From NCBI GenBank assembly GCA_963824705.1, contig CAWGQE010000003.1:124001-188000 (forward strand): a stretch of 64,000 nt of DNA. The letters are read 5' to 3'. The translations under genes and the position numbers were made by a program. The notes beneath the pieces were generated by a model, which saw only the letters and a program-made list of their open reading frames with translations, searched no databases and was not told the origin of the DNA. This DNA comes from VRUE01 sp963824705. Its GTDB lineage: Bacteria; Actinomycetota; Thermoleophilia; Solirubrobacterales; 70-9. Shown here one piece after another: positions 1 to 8,612 of the stretch. Position 1 is the stretch's first letter. Every line of letters starts with the position of its first letter.

Positions 1-1
1 A

Positions 2-1306
2 GAAGCGAGCGTCAAAAGCCTGGAGCCCGGCGGCCACCTGCGCCTCGCCGGGGTGCTGCCCGACGGCTCGATCCCCCCTGGCGGCTCTCGGGAAGTAATA
101 GCGGAAAGTCACGCCACCGCGGACGTCGACACCGTCTCTGAGGACGGCTCGCGTGTCCTCTTCATGGCCGCCCCCCCGGCCCTGAGCGAACAGCTATACA
201 TGCGCCGAAACCACACCGACACGGCGTGGATCTCCGAACCGGAGGGCTCGACCCCGGTGCCCGACCCCCAAGGCGTGAGGTGGGAGGCGGCATCGCGCGA
301 CCTGCACAGGGTCCTCTTCAGCACCGAATCGCAGCTGAACGACGAAGACCCCGGCGGAGGCGGCCGCGCCCTCTACACCTACACCGACTCGCCCGATCCC
401 GAAGCCGAAACGAACCTGAAGTTCATCCATCGGGGCAGCAACGACTTGACTGTGCTGGGCGCGAGCGCCGACGGCTCGGCCGGCTACTTCTTCGACGGCT
501 CCTCCGGCGCCCCGCTCTCTGTCTCTCACTGGGACGCGAGCGGCGTCGAGGAAGTGTTCGACGCGAACGGCTGGATTGCCGAAAATCTCCACCAACCAGA
601 AGCCTGGGCAAGGGTCTCGGCCGACGGCACGACGATCGCCTTCCTGCAGCTCGGCAACTATGCCGCTCTCTACGTCTATGACTCCAAGACCGAAAAGCTC
701 GCCTGCGCGTCCTGCCTGCCGAGCGGCGCGGCGACGACGGGGAACACCTGGCTGTGGCCGCAGGCCAGTGAGGATTTGGGTCTCATCTTCCAGCTGGTGT
801 CGCCCCGCTTCCTCTCCGCAGACGGCCGGCGCGTCTTCTTCTCGACCCCCGACGCCCTGGTGCCAAGCGACGTCAACGGGCGCTATGACGCCTATGAGTA
901 CGACGTCGAAAGCGGAGAACCGCACCTGCTCTCCTCCGGGCACTCCAAATACGACAGTTGGTTCGCCAACGCCAGCGAAAACGGCGACGACGCCTTCATC
1001 GTCACCCGCGAGCGGCTCTCGGGCCACGACGTCGACAACGCCAAGGACATCTATGACGCCCGGGTCGGCGGCGGGCTCCCCGAGCCCTCCCCGGCACCGC
1101 CGGCGTGTGAGGGAGATGCCTGCCAGCCACCGGCGGTCAGCCTGAACGACCCGACGCCGGCAAGCGAGTCCTTCGCCGGTCAGGGCAACGCCAAGGCAAA
1201 GAAGAAGCACAAACGCCGCCACGGCACCAAAGGGCACCGCACCGCAAAGCAAAAGCACGCGCACAAAAAGCAGAGAGCCAACAGCAACCGGAGGGCGGGC
1301 AAGTGA
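2..1306 (+). CDS. Secreted TolB/WD40-like beta-propeller protein, C-terminal part
   Basis: The reading frame is already open at base 2, so the N-terminus lies outside the window and the GTG at 53 is not the true start. At least 434 residues are present. Repeated S-A-D-G-x-x-(I/V)-x-F blade motifs (SEDGSRVLF, SADGTTIAF, SADGRRVFF) are typical of TolB/WD40-type propellers. The last 40 or so residues form a Lys/His/Arg-rich tail, which could bind wall polymers; that is inference. Its stop overlaps the next start (GTGA), so it is probably translationally coupled with the 1069-residue secreted protein. No catalytic residues are recognisable. Confidence 0.7.
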   Translation, partial: EASVKSLEPGGHLRLAGVLPDGSIPPGGSREVIAESHATADVDTVSEDGSRVLFMAAPPALSEQLYMRRNHTDTAWISEPEGSTPVPDPQGVRWEAASRDLHRVLFSTESQLNDEDPGGGGRALYTYTDSPDPEAETNLKFIHRGSNDLTVLGASADGSAGYFFDGSSGAPLSVSHWDASGVEEVFDANGWIAENLHQPEAWARVSADGTTIAFLQLGNYAALYVYDSKTEKLACASCLPSGAATTGNTWLWPQASEDLGLIFQLVSPRFLSADGRRVFFSTPDALVPSDVNGRYDAYEYDVESGEPHLLSSGHSKYDSWFANASENGDDAFIVTRERLSGHDVDNAKDIYDARVGGGLPEPSPAPPACEGDACQPPAVSLNDPTPASESFAGQGNAKAKKKHKRRHGTKGHRTAKQKHAHKKQRANSNRRAGK

Positions 1307-4300
1307 GATACCTGAGGAGCACGGCAGTCGCGATCGTGGCGCTCGCCGCCCTTGCAACGGCGCCGAGCGCCGGTGCCGCCCCCCCGCCGCCCGAAGTGAC
1401 GCTCGAAGTGCCCGACTCGATCGAAGCCGGTCACTCGGCCCCCATTGGATTGTTTGTCCTAAACAACACCAACCAGCGCCTCGCCGGGCCGGTCACGATC
1501 ACCGAGACGGTCTCCCCGGGGGGCCAGCTGACCGAACCGAGTTTCGTCGAGTCGTTGTCAGGTCTACCGGGGGTTTCCGAAAGCGTGACCGATAGGCACT
1601 GTGAGCAATCCGGCCTCACCTGGACCTGCACGCTGACCGTCGAACCGCCCGGGATCCGCGGCGGCGTCAGGCTGGCGCCAACTGCCAGCGGCTCTCAGGG
1701 CCAGCAGCTGAGCGCCGAAGCGGGCACCGACAGCGTCACCCTCGACGTGAAGGTGACCAGCGGCAACGCACCCACCGTCGAAGCACACAAGACAGTCAGG
1801 TTCGGTCCGCCCGGGCCCTATGAATTCAGCTGGGACGGGATGCTTCGCAAATCCGACCACTCGGCCTTCACCGCGGCGGGCTCGACTCCCGACAGCTTCC
1901 GCACCGACCTCGGCCAGACGACCTTTGGCCGCTTGGTCGTCGGATTCTTCCCGGTCAGCAGCGTCGCCGAGCAACTCGACGACGCCGCCGTCCACCTGCC
2001 CCCTGGATTCGTCGGCAACCCGCAGGCGATCCCGACCTGCTCCTTCGCCGAGCTGCAAAGCTATGACGGAAACTATCCCCTCTGCTCGAAGGATTCCCAG
2101 GTCGGCCTCTTCACGTTCTCGGTGGCCGGCTTTGGCGGCGGCGTCAAACTCATCAAACCGCTCTACAACGTCGAGACCCCCGCCGGCGCCCCGGCGCGCT
2201 TTGGCTTCAACGCCTTCGGCGTGCCGACCCTGCTGACCGCGCGGCTGAACCCCGACGATTACGGGATCGAAATCCTCAGCCCCAACACCAATTCGACCCT
2301 GGCGCTGACCAACGCCGAAGTCGAAGTCTGGGGCGTTCCGGCCGACGCGAGCCACGACGGGCTTCGTGGCAATTGCATTGCCACGGGCCAAGAATGCCCC
2401 TCTGGGCAACCCCGCACCGCCTTCCTGCGCACGCCGACCCGCTGCGACGCACCGCTCGACTTCGGCCTGGAAGCGAACACCTACCAGCACCCCGACCTGA
2501 TCCACAAGAAGAGCTTCGAGCTGCCGGCCCTGAAGGCCTGCGACAAGCTTCCCTTCGACCCGGAGATAACGGCCCAGACGACGAGCCTCGACACCGAGTC
2601 GCCGACGGGCCTGCACGTAGACGTCAACATGCCGAACACCGGCCTTGAAAGCCCCGACGCGGTCTCCGAATCGGACATCAAGGCGGTCAAGGTCGCCCTG
2701 CCCCAGGGCGTCACCCTGAACCCATCCCAGGCAGAGGGCCTGGGAGTCTGCTCCCCGGCCCAGTACGAAAGCTCTGAACTGAGCTTCCATCCCGACGGAC
2801 AGCACGGCTGCCCGGCCGACTCGAAGATCGGCACCGTGGAGGTCCACACGCCTTTGCTCAAAGAGGCGATCCCCGGCAACGTCTACGTCGCAAAGCAATA
2901 CGACAACCCGTTTGACTCGTTGCTTGCGATCTACGTCGTCTTGGAAGAACCGATGCGCGGCGTCTTGGTCAAACTGGCAGGCAAGGTCGAACCAGACGAA
3001 AAGACCGGCAAGATCGTCACCACCTTCGAAGATCTGCCCCAACAGCCCTTCTCGAGCTTTGAGTTCAAGTTCCGCGAGGGAGCAAGAGCCCCATTGGTCA
3101 CCCCGTCGACCTGCGGGAGCTATGAGACCGAAGCGCAGTTCGTCCCCTGGTCTGATCCATCGCGAACGCTGATCAGGAAGACCGGCTTCCAGATCACCAG
3201 GGGAATCGGCGGAGCGCCTTGTCCCAAGGGAGCGCCGGGCTTCAAACCCGGCTTCAGCGCTGGAAGCATCAACAACAACGCGGGCAGCTACTCACCCTTC
3301 AACATGCGCCTGACCAGAGCGGACGGCGAACAGGACATGACCCGCTTCTCGACCACCCTGCCACCGGGAGTGCTCGGCAAGCTGGCAGGCCTCTCCAAAT
3401 GCCCTGAAACGGCGATCGCGGTCGCCAAGGCAAAGTCGGGACTAGATGAGCGATCCGATCCCTCCTGCCCGGCAAGCTCAGAGATCGGCCACAGCCTCGT
3501 AGGAGCGGGCGTAGGCTCGGTCCTCACCTATATCCCCGGCAAGATCTACCTCGGCGGTCCCTTCCACGGAGATCCGCTCAGCGTGATCGCGATCACCCCG
3601 GCTGTCGCGGGACCCTTTGACGTCGGCACCGTAGTGGTCCACGAGGCATTGACCCTCAACCCGAAGACTGCCGAAGTAGAAGTAGACGGAGCGGCATCGG
3701 ACCCGATCCCCCACATCCTCAAGGGCATACCGGCCAAAGTCAGGGACCTGCGCGTCTACGTCGACAAGCCCGACTTCATCCTCAACCCGACCTCTTGCGC
3801 TCCGAGCGCAACCGATGCGATCCTCGCGGGTGGAGGCGCAGACCCCTTCAGCAGCGCCGATGACGTCCCCATCACCCTGACCTCGCGCTACCAGGCGGCG
3901 GGCTGTCAGGGACTCGGCTTCAAACCGAGCCTCTCGCTCAACCTCAAGGGCGGCACCAAGCGCGGTGAGTTCCCAGCCCTAAACGCCCTCTACAAGCCAC
4001 GCAAGGGCGACGCGAACGTCAAAGGCCTCGTAGTCCGCCTGCCCAGATCGGCATTCCTCGAACAGGGCCACATCAGGACGATCTGCACCCGAGTCCAGTT
4101 CGCTGCTGACAACTGCCCCAAGGCATCGGTCTACGGACAGATCAAAGCCTGGACGCCATTGCTCGAAGAGCCCCTGGAAGGACCTGTCTACCTCAGGTCC
4201 TCGAGCCACAAGCTCCCCGACCTCGTCTTCGACCTGCACGGATTGGTCGACGTAGAGGTGTCGACCAGGATCGACTCAGCCCAAGGCGGCATCAGGGCCA

Positions 4301-4512
4301 CGGTCCAAGACGCCCCCGATGCGCCGATCTCCAAAGTGCTCTTGCGCATGCAGGGTGCCCAGAAGGGCCTGATCGTCAACAGCAGGAACCTCTGCGGGGC
4401 AGCCTCAAAGGCCAACGTGGACTTCGTTGGCCAGAACGGCAAGGAAGCGAGTGAGAACCCTGCGATGAGGGCCGATTGTGGGAAGGGCAGGCACAAAAGA
4501 CATCGCGGGTAG
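1303..4512 (+). CDS. Large secreted protein with four-fold CPxxSxIG repeat
   Basis: The 1069-residue protein starts at a GTG overlapping the previous stop. A signal peptide is visible (MRYLRSTAVAIVALAALA then an Ala-rich cleavage region). Below it the protein is a string of all-beta segments. A module beginning with a Cys (CSKDSQVG, CPADSKIG, CPASSEIG, CPKASVYG) and followed by a hydrophobic G-x-(V/I)-Y-(L/V) strand occurs near residues 262, 503, 722 and 937. I know of no named function; similar long exported proteins are common in Solirubrobacterales. It ends in a short basic tail (KGRHKRHRG) like its upstream neighbour. A surface or matrix role is inference. Confidence 0.65.
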   Translation: MRYLRSTAVAIVALAALATAPSAGAAPPPPEVTLEVPDSIEAGHSAPIGLFVLNNTNQRLAGPVTITETVSPGGQLTEPSFVESLSGLPGVSESVTDRHCEQSGLTWTCTLTVEPPGIRGGVRLAPTASGSQGQQLSAEAGTDSVTLDVKVTSGNAPTVEAHKTVRFGPPGPYEFSWDGMLRKSDHSAFTAAGSTPDSFRTDLGQTTFGRLVVGFFPVSSVAEQLDDAAVHLPPGFVGNPQAIPTCSFAELQSYDGNYPLCSKDSQVGLFTFSVAGFGGGVKLIKPLYNVETPAGAPARFGFNAFGVPTLLTARLNPDDYGIEILSPNTNSTLALTNAEVEVWGVPADASHDGLRGNCIATGQECPSGQPRTAFLRTPTRCDAPLDFGLEANTYQHPDLIHKKSFELPALKACDKLPFDPEITAQTTSLDTESPTGLHVDVNMPNTGLESPDAVSESDIKAVKVALPQGVTLNPSQAEGLGVCSPAQYESSELSFHPDGQHGCPADSKIGTVEVHTPLLKEAIPGNVYVAKQYDNPFDSLLAIYVVLEEPMRGVLVKLAGKVEPDEKTGKIVTTFEDLPQQPFSSFEFKFREGARAPLVTPSTCGSYETEAQFVPWSDPSRTLIRKTGFQITRGIGGAPCPKGAPGFKPGFSAGSINNNAGSYSPFNMRLTRADGEQDMTRFSTTLPPGVLGKLAGLSKCPETAIAVAKAKSGLDERSDPSCPASSEIGHSLVGAGVGSVLTYIPGKIYLGGPFHGDPLSVIAITPAVAGPFDVGTVVVHEALTLNPKTAEVEVDGAASDPIPHILKGIPAKVRDLRVYVDKPDFILNPTSCAPSATDAILAGGGADPFSSADDVPITLTSRYQAAGCQGLGFKPSLSLNLKGGTKRGEFPALNALYKPRKGDANVKGLVVRLPRSAFLEQGHIRTICTRVQFAADNCPKASVYGQIKAWTPLLEEPLEGPVYLRSSSHKLPDLVFDLHGLVDVEVSTRIDSAQGGIRATVQDAPDAPISKVLLRMQGAQKGLIVNSRNLCGAASKANVDFVGQNGKEASENPAMRADCGKGRHKRHRG

Positions 4513-5059
4513 GCGGCTGCCGCCGGGATCCCACGGGATCCCGGCGGATGTCGTCGTCCGCAACCAGCGCGAACGGCTGGTGGCCGCGGTGGCGGAGGTT
4601 TGCACGGAGGCTGGATACGCGGAGGCGACCGTGTCCGCGGTGGCGAAGCGGGCGGGCGTCTCCTCGCTGACCTTCTACAAACAGTTCGCCGACAAGCGGG
4701 CCTGCCTGCTGGCGGCCCACGAGGAGCTGCTGGGGCGGCTGCTCGAGGCGCTGGACGGAGCGGGAGACGAGGGCGCTCCGCAGGAAGATGGCAGGCGGCA
4801 CATCCGAATGGCCCTGGCGATCTTTGCCGCCGACCCTCCCTCGGCACGGCTGCTCACGGTCGAGATCCTCGCCGCCGGTCAAGCGGGCGTGAAACGCCAC
4901 GACGCGATGGTCGAGGTCTTCGCCGAGCGGCTGGGGACCGATTGGGTGCGAGCCGCCGGCATGCTGGCGCTCGTCGGCAAGCGCGTGGTCGCGGGAGAGG
5001 CCGAGGGGCTCCCAGAGCTCGAGGACGAGCTGGTCGCGACGGTTTTGCCGCAGAGCTGA
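4478..5059 (+). CDS. TetR-family transcriptional regulator
   Basis: The product is 193 residues. An N-terminal helix-turn-helix (GYAEATVSAVAKRAGVSSLT followed by FYKQFADK) is the standard TetR DNA-binding signature, and the rest is a variable helical ligand domain. The GTG start lies 35 bases inside the preceding gene and keeps the leader RRLPPGSHGIP, a leader I associate with TetR proteins of this lineage; later in-frame starts would cut the DNA-binding domain. The target is unknown. A 17-bp perfect palindrome sits about 40 bases after the stop and might be its operator. Confidence 0.85.
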   Translation: MGRAGTKDIAGRRLPPGSHGIPADVVVRNQRERLVAAVAEVCTEAGYAEATVSAVAKRAGVSSLTFYKQFADKRACLLAAHEELLGRLLEALDGAGDEGAPQEDGRRHIRMALAIFAADPPSARLLTVEILAAGQAGVKRHDAMVEVFAERLGTDWVRAAGMLALVGKRVVAGEAEGLPELEDELVATVLPQS

Positions 5060-5095
5060 CTCAGAGATTTAGATTCGGCGCGCCACAGGAGCAAC

Positions 5096-5173
5096 GTGTT
5101 GTCTCAGAATCTGAGACCATGCGCCGGATCCCTGATCGCCGGCTTCGCGGGCATCGTCATCACCCAGCTATAG
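5096..5173 (+). CDS. Candidate 25-residue hydrophobic micro-ORF
   Basis: GTG start five bases after an AGGAG-like site, then a 25-residue peptide whose second half (LIAGFAGIVITQL) would make one membrane segment, ending TAG. It lies between the TetR gene and the convergent tyrosinase fragment and overlaps a palindrome. It could equally be the tail of a decayed membrane gene. Coding status is unproven. Confidence 0.2.
   Translation: MLSQNLRPCAGSLIAGFAGIVITQL
5101..5117. promoter_or_regulatory. 17-bp perfect palindrome
   Basis: GTCTCAGA-A-TCTGAGAC: 8-bp arms with a single central base. It is a plausible dimeric regulator site, possibly for the adjacent TetR protein. It lies downstream of that gene rather than in front of it, so the target is unclear. 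Confidence 0.4.
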
Positions 5174-5188
5174 ATCGCCGCCGCGGGC

Positions 5189-5686
5189 TCAGGCGTAGGT
5201 CAGCAGTCGCAATTGGGAGAAGTCGAGCGTCTTGAGCGGCTCGCCTTCGGGTCCGTGGACGAAGACGTCGACCGAGGCCTTGGCTTTGCCCGCCTCGACA
5301 AGTCGTTTGATCGCCGGCGTCACGGTGACGATCCGCGGCCCCGGCTCGAGGTGGTGGGGGAGGCGGTAGTCGAAGGGGTCGCGCCCCTCGGGCACCTCGC
5401 AGTGGCCTTCCTCGCCGTGGCAGCTGCCGTGGCCGAAGATCCAGAGCGAGGCGGCGTAGGCGGGGTGGTCGATGCCGGCGTCGCGTTTGAGGCCGCGGCC
5501 GGCGCCGATGTAGACGCGGGCCTCGAAGCTCGGTCCGGAGTGATCGACCTCATAGAAGGCAAGATCGGCGCGCGCGAAGCCCTGCTCGGGCGCCGGCAGC
5601 TCCAGCGGTTTGCTGCGGTAGCGGTCAACCACGGCGGGTCCCCGGGACGGCCGCGGTGGCGGCAGCGTAGTCGTAACCGAGCGCAT
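5189..5686 (-). pseudogene. Tyrosinase C-terminal domain, out of frame with its catalytic half
   Basis: This 165-codon frame continues the tyrosinase encoded at 5625-6425. From PAVVDRYRSKPLELP onward it reads as the beta-rich domain that follows the di-copper core in bacterial and plant polyphenol oxidases (DLAFYEVDHSGPSFEARVYI). The first 15 or so codons after its nominal start at 5686 overlap the upstream gene in another frame and look non-native (Pro/Arg-rich). Removing one C from the C4 run at 5640-5643 fuses the two frames into one protein of about 411 residues. It is either a frameshifted pseudogene, a sequencing error or a coupled split gene. Confidence 0.6.
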
Positions 5687-6425
5687 TGATGTCGAGCGTC
5701 TGGCGCACCGTCATCGGGAACGGTGGCAAGGCGGTGTCGAGGTAGGCGACCGGCAGCCTCGCCCCCGGGCGATCGAGCTGCCAGAGGTACCAGAGGCGAT
5801 CGATCATGCAGTGGTGGGCCCAGAAGATCGGGTCATAGCCTGCGACCGAGATGTCCCCCATCGTGCCGCCGACCTCGCCGTGCACGCCGTTGTGGATGTT
5901 CTCCAACTGGTTCTGGAAGGTGAAATAGTCGCGGTTTTCGCGTACAGCTTCGACTTCTGAGAGTTCCGGCAGCCGGCTGTCGCGGCCGAACTGGCGCCAG
6001 GTCCGGGTCTCTTTCGGATCGCGTCGGCCGGTGGGCTGGATCGGCGAGGAGGCCAGCGGGTTTTTCGTCCCGGCGGCGGTGCGGGCGCGGCTGTAGGTGG
6101 CGGGCAGGCCTTCGGCGTGGTTCTGGGTCCAGTCCCACCAGGGCAAGGTCACGCCGGGAACCCGGTCTTGCAGTGCCTTCTCGAAGAAGTAGAGGTAGGC
6201 GCGATGCCAGGGGAGGAAGAACGGGCTGCCGTGCTTGCAGTACATCGGCAGCGGCAGGCCGTGGATGCCGGCCCAGTACTGGTAGCCGCGATCGTCACCG
6301 ATTTTTTGCGCCAGCGTCATCGCCTCGCGCAGGTCGGCGAGCTGGCCTTCGCTGAGGCGGCGGACACTGCGCCGGTGGCGCAGGTGGACCGGCGCGCGGG
6401 TCGCGCTGGGGGAGGCGACGGTCAC
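5625..6425 (-). CDS. Tyrosinase, di-copper catalytic domain (frameshifted at its end)
   Basis: Oxidises monophenols and diphenols to quinones using a type-3 copper pair. The CuA ligands are visible (an His in AGIHGLP, then CKHGSPFFLPWHRAYLYFFE), as are those of CuB (NIHNGVHGEVGG and DPIFWAHHCMIDRLWYLW), so the active site looks intact. It starts with GTG overlapping the stop of a small membrane gene (GTGA). The frame runs out after AAVPGTRRG at a GGGG run, exactly where the C-terminal domain should continue in the next frame. No signal peptide or copper chaperone gene is seen next to it; the small upstream membrane protein is the only coupled partner. Confidence 0.85.
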   Translation of the reverse strand: MTVASPSATRAPVHLRHRRSVRRLSEGQLADLREAMTLAQKIGDDRGYQYWAGIHGLPLPMYCKHGSPFFLPWHRAYLYFFEKALQDRVPGVTLPWWDWTQNHAEGLPATYSRARTAAGTKNPLASSPIQPTGRRDPKETRTWRQFGRDSRLPELSEVEAVRENRDYFTFQNQLENIHNGVHGEVGGTMGDISVAGYDPIFWAHHCMIDRLWYLWQLDRPGARLPVAYLDTALPPFPMTVRQTLDINALGYDYAAATAAVPGTRRG

Positions 6426-6595
6426 GTGCGCCTCGCGAGCTCCGCGCGCCGGTCACTGCGCCGCTGCTGTTCCGGGCGTCGCTGGGCAATCAGCCGGCGC
6501 AGGCGGCCGCTGGTCAGGCCGGCGGCAACGAAGACCACCGGCGCCAGGCTCAGCGCCGTCTCCTCGACCGGTATGCCCGCGATGTGGGCCAGCAT
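6422..6595 (-). CDS. Small membrane protein upstream of tyrosinase
   Basis: The 57-residue product has one clear hydrophobic segment (ETALSLAPVVFVAAGL) followed by a strongly basic Arg-rich tail, a pattern giving a cytoplasmic C-terminus by the positive-inside rule. ATG at 6595 is preferred over an upstream start because it gives a compact membrane protein and has an AGAGGG sequence upstream. Its stop overlaps the tyrosinase GTG, so the two are probably co-translated. The function is unknown; membrane anchoring or export help for the enzyme is speculative. Confidence 0.45.
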   Translation of the reverse strand: MLAHIAGIPVEETALSLAPVVFVAAGLTSGRLRRLIAQRRPEQQRRSDRRAELARRT

Positions 6596-6678
6596 CGGGC
6601 GGCACCCTCTCACAGGCATGCGATTAGCGCAAGTCTTCTTAAGTAAACATCGCGGTTCGCGATTGAGGGAGCGCCCCG

Positions 6679-6756
6679 GCCCTCGACCTCGACCCCGAGC
6701 TGGTGCGCAGCACCGACCTGGAGAAGATCGACGATGGCTCGATCGTTCGGGATTAA
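6679..6756 (+). pseudogene. Possible C-terminal gene remnant
   Basis: In frame 1 the sequence reads ALDLDPELVRSTDLEKIDDG then SIVRD and a stop. Its composition and codon use look like a normal protein C-terminus, but a TGA at 6664 and no plausible start leave it without a body. It probably represents the end of a lost gene. The 6620-6828 interval otherwise holds only the promoter region of the GDSL gene. Confidence 0.25.
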
Positions 6757-6828
6757 CTTAGGGAAAAACGGGTAAGGGCGGCCCGCTCGTCCCCTGTTCC
6801 AGTCTCAAAATCAAAAGGAGAGATCGAT

Positions 6829-7695
6829 ATGACCCAGTCGATTCAGCCCAGCCGGTGGCGGCTGCGGCGAACGGTGGTGCTGGCGATCGCGATGTTCGCC
6901 GTCCTCACCGCTTTCGCCGCAGCTGCCCGCGCCGCCAACTACGTCGCGCTCGGCGACTCTTACGCCGCCGGCCCGATCATCCCCAACCAGATCGCACCGC
7001 TCGGCTGCCTCAAGTCGGACCACAATTACGCCCACCTGGCGGCGCCGACCATTGGCCTGACGCTGCGCGACCCGAGCTGCAGCGGCGCGACGACCGCCGA
7101 CATGACCAACCCGCAGAGCACCGAACTCGGCACCAACCCGCCGCAGTTCAACTCGCTCGACGCGGAAACGACCAGGGTCTCGCTGACGATCGGCGGCAAC
7201 GACATCGGCTTCGCCGAAGTCGCCCTCAGCTGCGTCACGGTCAACCCGTTCAGCACGCCCTGCAAGGACAAATACGACTCCGGCGGCAAAGACCAGATCG
7301 CCGAACGGATCGCGGCGACCGCGCCGAAAGTCGCGGCGGTGCTGCAGGGGATCCACACCCGCTCGCCGGCGGCGAAAGTCTTCGTCGTCAACTACGCGGC
7401 GATCTTCCCGGAGACGGGCTTCGGCTGCTGGCCGCAGATGCCGATCGGCTTCGGTGACGTTCCCTATCTGCGGGCGAAGGAGCAGGAACTGAACGCGATG
7501 CTCGCCACGCAGGCGGCGGCCAACGGGGCCACGCTGGTCGACTGGTACAAAGCCAGCATCGGCCACGACGCCTGCAAGGGCTCCTCGACGCGCTGGGTCG
7601 AGCCGGTCGTGCCGAGCAACCCGGCGGCGCCGATCCATCCCAACCTGGCGGGGATGACGGGAGCGGCGGCGATCCTCGGGCCGGTGGCCAAATGA
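6829..7695 (+). CDS. Secreted SGNH/GDSL-family hydrolase
   Basis: The 288-residue esterase/lipase-type enzyme is exported by an N-terminal signal (RRTVVLAIAMFAVLTAF, then ARA). Block I carries the nucleophile Ser (ALGDSYAAG), block III is GGNDIGF, and the catalytic Asp/His block is near the C-terminus (IHPNLAGM). Cys pairs in the mature part fit the disulfide-stabilised secreted lipases of Streptomyces. The start is fixed by AAAGGAGAG eight bases upstream. It is monocistronic and converges on the HxlR gene across a large inverted repeat. The substrate is not deducible. Confidence 0.85.
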   Translation: MTQSIQPSRWRLRRTVVLAIAMFAVLTAFAAAARAANYVALGDSYAAGPIIPNQIAPLGCLKSDHNYAHLAAPTIGLTLRDPSCSGATTADMTNPQSTELGTNPPQFNSLDAETTRVSLTIGGNDIGFAEVALSCVTVNPFSTPCKDKYDSGGKDQIAERIAATAPKVAAVLQGIHTRSPAAKVFVVNYAAIFPETGFGCWPQMPIGFGDVPYLRAKEQELNAMLATQAAANGATLVDWYKASIGHDACKGSSTRWVEPVVPSNPAAPIHPNLAGMTGAAAILGPVAK

Positions 7696-7708
7696 GCTGA
7701 GGCCCTGG

Positions 7709-7834
7709 GCTAGGAGCCTGCCCCGGTAGGGGTTTCGCTTAACTTTTTCGGTGAATCGCTGATTGGGCTGACGCCCGGACGGCCTCAGCGAAAAAGTACA
7801 AGACGCTTCACCCCTACCGAGACAGGCTCCTAGC
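7709..7834. repeat. 126-bp inverted-repeat element between convergent genes
   Basis: The terminal arms 7709-7732 and 7811-7834 match at 22 of 24 positions (GCTAGGAGCCTG...GGTAGGGG). The inner part stays partly paired around ACTTTTTCG (about 7742-7750) and its complement near 7790-7798. The whole can fold into a long hairpin. It may act as a two-way terminator or be a small non-autonomous (MITE-like) element. The HxlR stop codon (7830-7832) lies inside the right arm. I saw no second copy in the window. Confidence 0.6.
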
Positions 7835-8504
7835 TGACGACGCTTGTCGGGCACGGTTGGGGCATCGGGAAGAGACTCAGGAAGCGTTGAGTTTCCTTCT
7901 TGCTTCCCTCGATGTGGGCTGCACCCGATCCCAGTGCGTCCTCGAGCTGGAGCTGGCCGGTGAGTAGAGCTGCCAGCGTGCCGGGGTCGGTCTCGATCGC
8001 TGCGGATGGTGCCTTGGCGTCGCCGCGGCCGAGGTCGAGCTCGCCGCCGGCGATGCCGACGTGGAAGATCTCCTCGCCGAGGCGCAGCTCATAGCTCGCC
8101 TCCAGATCGCCCGCGGCCTCTACGTCGAAGAGCGAGCGCAGCGCCAGGACGATCGAGCTGGCGCCGATCTCGCGGTGCTCGGGTGGGACCGGCGAGCGAG
8201 CGCCCCAGGCGCCGAGCTGGGTCACGACCGGCTCCAGCTCCTTGCCCCACTCGGTCAGCTCGTAGACCTGAGATGCCGCCGGCGGTGGCAGTTTGCGACG
8301 ATGGACGACACCGGCCTGCTCCAGCTCGCGCAACCGCTCCGAGAGGATGTTGGGGCTGGCGTGGGGGAGCCCCTCGCGGAGGTCGGTGAAGCGCTTTGGG
8401 CCGAGCAGCAGCTCACGCACGACGAGCAGGGCCCAGCGCTCGCCGATCAGGTCGAGGGCGTAGGCGAACCGGCACGCCTCCCCGTATGAGCGCTTCGTTG
8501 CCAT
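7830..8504 (-). CDS. HxlR-family regulator with C-terminal SCP2-like domain
   Basis: The 224-residue protein has an N-terminal winged helix of the HxlR type (YALDLIGERWALLVVRELLL, then FTDLREGLPHASPNILSERL). The Cys after GEA, a frequent HxlR redox-sensing position, is present (YGEACRFA). Residues from about 120 resemble a sterol-carrier-type lipid-binding fold, as in other HxlR proteins of actinobacteria. It is divergent from a DHA2 exporter with two dyads between them, so autoregulation and control of the pump are likely. The last codons run into the inverted-repeat element. Confidence 0.85.
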   Translation of the reverse strand: MATKRSYGEACRFAYALDLIGERWALLVVRELLLGPKRFTDLREGLPHASPNILSERLRELEQAGVVHRRKLPPPAASQVYELTEWGKELEPVVTQLGAWGARSPVPPEHREIGASSIVLALRSLFDVEAAGDLEASYELRLGEEIFHVGIAGGELDLGRGDAKAPSAAIETDPGTLAALLTGQLQLEDALGSGAAHIEGSKKETQRFLSLFPMPQPCPTSVVS

Positions 8505-8519
8505 ATGGCCAGTTTAACC

Positions 8520-8549
8520 ACTTGATACAAGTTTGCAACCAAATGGTTG
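8520..8549. promoter_or_regulatory. Two operator-like dyads between HxlR and exporter genes
   Basis: ACTTG-ATA-CAAGT at 8520-8532 and CAACCA-AA-TGGTTG at 8536-8549 lie side by side in the AT-richer divergent intergenic region, with centres about 16-17 bases apart. The placement fits a regulator covering both promoters. Binding by the HxlR protein is inference. Confidence 0.5.
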
Positions 8550-8612
8550 TGTTTAAGAACTATTTGCTAGGGTAGCCGCGAAGGCGAACCACGACACGAA
8601 GGAGGCGGCGAG

